Shown here: positions 6,918 through 7,956 of the stretch, piece by piece
How positions within the stretch are numbered: the stretch's first letter is position 1
Layout of the letters: the number at the start of each line of letters is the position of its first letter
From: Thioglobus_B sp964558405
Lineage (GTDB): Bacteria > Pseudomonadota > Gammaproteobacteria > PS1 > Pseudothioglobaceae
Assembly: GCA_964558405.1 (NCBI GenBank)
Contig: CAZLDG010000040.1
Coordinates: 1 to 7,956, forward strand
Length of the DNA stretch: 7,956 bases
Direction: 5' to 3'
Program-made: the position numbers and the translations under genes
The notes under the pieces: model-generated
Seen by the model: the letters and a program-made list of their open reading frames with translations, nothing else
Told to the model about the DNA's origin: nothing
The model's database searches: none

Positions 6918-7654
6918 AATACCGTGCCGTCGGTTGGTGCGCCTAGCTCACGCAGCTGGCGTTTAAGTTCGGCTTTTTTGGCCTCAATCTCTGCTTGTTT
7001 CTTTTTAGCCTCGGCTTGGCGCTGGGCTTCAATGGCGCGTTGTTTGTCACGCTCAATCTCAGCAGCAGGTCGTGCTTTTAGGTAGTTAAAGAGTTTGACC
7101 ACCTTTCTCACGCCTTTGGTTTTGGCAGCAATCTTGGCGGCTTGTTCCGCTTCACGTTGCGTCACCTTACCCATTAGATAAACCACCTGAGCTTCGGTCA
7201 TGACCTTAACATGGGTGGGGTGAAACACCTCCTGGTCGTGAAAGCGTACTTCAATTTGTGCGGTAATGGCTACGTCCTTAGCACGACTCAGATAGCCGCT
7301 CTTAGGGCCGATGTTGATTTCATTGATGACGTTCTCAATTTTAGGATCAACCACTTGCACTTGTTGGACGACATAGTTACGCAAATCAGTATTTGGCACC
7401 TCGCCAGTGGCTAGCACTGTGCGATCAAATGACATAAAATTCACATGTGCGTCTTTGAGTTTTGCGTCCTCAGTTGACCAGGTCAACAATCGAAGACCGA
7501 TGGTTTTATCGTCAATCACTTCACCGGTTGAACGTCTTTCATTGGTGACAGTCATCGCTGTACTCACAGTAGAAGCAGTTTGAATGGTGGCAATACAGCC
7601 GCTCAGCAAGAGAGCATTAACGATTAGAACGGAGAGTAGTAGAATTTTTTTCAT
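6914..7654 (-). CDS. DolP/YraP-like outer-membrane lipoprotein with two BON domains and a charged C-terminal extension
   Basis: The 246-residue product starts with a lipoprotein signal peptide: MKK, a hydrophobic core, then lipobox LSGC with lipidated Cys at 20. No Asp follows the Cys (next residues IAT), so outer-membrane sorting is expected. Two BON domains follow, at about 48-116 (conserved VLATGEVPN) and about 126-192 (VVYLMGKVTQREAEQAAKIA, then GVRKVVKLFNYL). This order, together with the segment RRSTGEVIDDKTIGLRLL (40-57), matches DolP (YraP), a periplasmic-face outer-membrane protein linked to envelope integrity and BAM function in E. coli. E. coli DolP ends at about 191 residues, after BON2. 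Here about 54 more residues rich in K, E, A, R and Q (193-246) form a probable charged helix or coiled coil. The start has a GAGG-type site (complement of 7663-7666) and lies 3 bp downstream of yraN, so the two are probably cotranscribed. Confidence 0.9.
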   Translation of the reverse strand: MKKILLLSVLIVNALLLSGCIATIQTASTVSTAMTVTNERRSTGEVIDDKTIGLRLLTWSTEDAKLKDAHVNFMSFDRTVLATGEVPNTDLRNYVVQQVQVVDPKIENVINEINIGPKSGYLSRAKDVAITAQIEVRFHDQEVFHPTHVKVMTEAQVVYLMGKVTQREAEQAAKIAAKTKGVRKVVKLFNYLKARPAAEIERDKQRAIEAQRQAEAKKKQAEIEAKKAELKRQLRELGAPTDGTVF

Positions 7655-7657
7655 GAG

Positions 7658-7956
7658 TTAGGCCTCGAAGGCGTCTTTAATCCAAGTTATTGTGGGATAT
7701 TTTAAATCAGATTCTACACCAACGACATCAAACCGACACGCAAGTTGTTGATGGGTTGAGTGTGTTTGTAGATAGTGTTGTGCTGTTTGGATGATTCGAC
7801 GCTGCTTAGGCGTGGTAACCGTCTCAATGGCATCAGAGAATTGCGAGTTTTTTCGATAGCGCACTTCAACAAAAACCAATGTGTGGTTGGATTTATCAAG
7901 CATAATAATGTCTATTTCACCCAGTTTGGTTAAATAGTTACGCTCAATAAGTTCCA
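7658..7956 (-). CDS. yraN: UPF0102 family protein YraN, nuclease fold (N-terminus outside window)
   Basis: The visible 98 residues start in the middle of the protein, with ELIERNYLTKLGEIDIIM encoded by 7901-7954, so the ATG at 7901-7903 is internal and the real start lies beyond the window edge. The family has a restriction-endonuclease-like (PD-(D/E)xK) fold; its cellular role is not firmly established. The recognisable core is GEIDII, then TLVFVEVRYRK, giving the E-x-D and E-V-R/K active-site pattern. CRFDVVGVES and TWIKDAFEA at the C-terminus match E. coli YraN (CRFDVVAF, EWIKDAF). YraN and DolP genes are near neighbours in E. coli, with diaA between them; here they are separated by 3 bp. 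Family assignment is secure; function is not inferred beyond the fold. Confidence 0.93.
   Translation of the reverse strand, partial: ELIERNYLTKLGEIDIIMLDKSNHTLVFVEVRYRKNSQFSDAIETVTTPKQRRIIQTAQHYLQTHSTHQQLACRFDVVGVESDLKYPTITWIKDAFEA

Overview
This window is a tightly packed piece of a bacterial chromosome, most likely gammaproteobacterial. That inference rests on three things. NusA keeps both C-terminal acidic repeats and ends in a W-F motif. IF2 has the proteobacterial layout of an N-terminal domain, a long charged linker and a second IF2_N-like subdomain. A YraN nuclease-fold gene sits beside a two-BON-domain lipoprotein of the DolP/YraP type. By eye the base composition is in the mid-40s % G+C. 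I cannot place the organism below class level from sequence alone. I see no mobile element, CRISPR array, tRNA, rRNA or phage gene.

Layout on the + strand: the 3' part of nusA (1-680), infB (732-3152), rbfA (3159-3497), truB (3510-4427), an unrecognised 212-residue gene (4453-5091), purD (5088-6356) and rnhB (6360-6917). On the - strand: a dolP-like outer-membrane lipoprotein gene (6914-7654), preceded in its own direction by yraN (7658-7956, cut by the window end). The two blocks converge and overlap by 4 bp at a TTAA in which both stop codons lie. No gap exceeds about 51 bp, so no stretch of 300 bases lacks a gene.

The first four genes are the conserved transcription/translation block: transcription elongation and termination (NusA), initiator tRNA delivery (IF2), 30S maturation (RbfA) and tRNA U55 pseudouridylation (TruB). 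In E. coli this block continues into rpsO-pnp. Here it continues into the unknown gene, then purD (purine synthesis) and rnhB (removal of ribonucleotides and RNA from DNA). A perfect TATAAT lies 9 bp upstream of the unknown gene's ATG with no recognisable Shine-Dalgarno sequence, so a new transcription unit, possibly nearly leaderless, may begin there. The unknown gene and purD share an ATGA stop/start overlap and are probably translationally coupled.

Most of the window is ordinary housekeeping. The points worth a second look are the unknown gene and its upstream signal, an AT-rich stem-loop with a T-tract between nusA and infB, and the charged C-terminal extension on the DolP-like protein. 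I see no convincing evidence of a wholly new multi-gene system.
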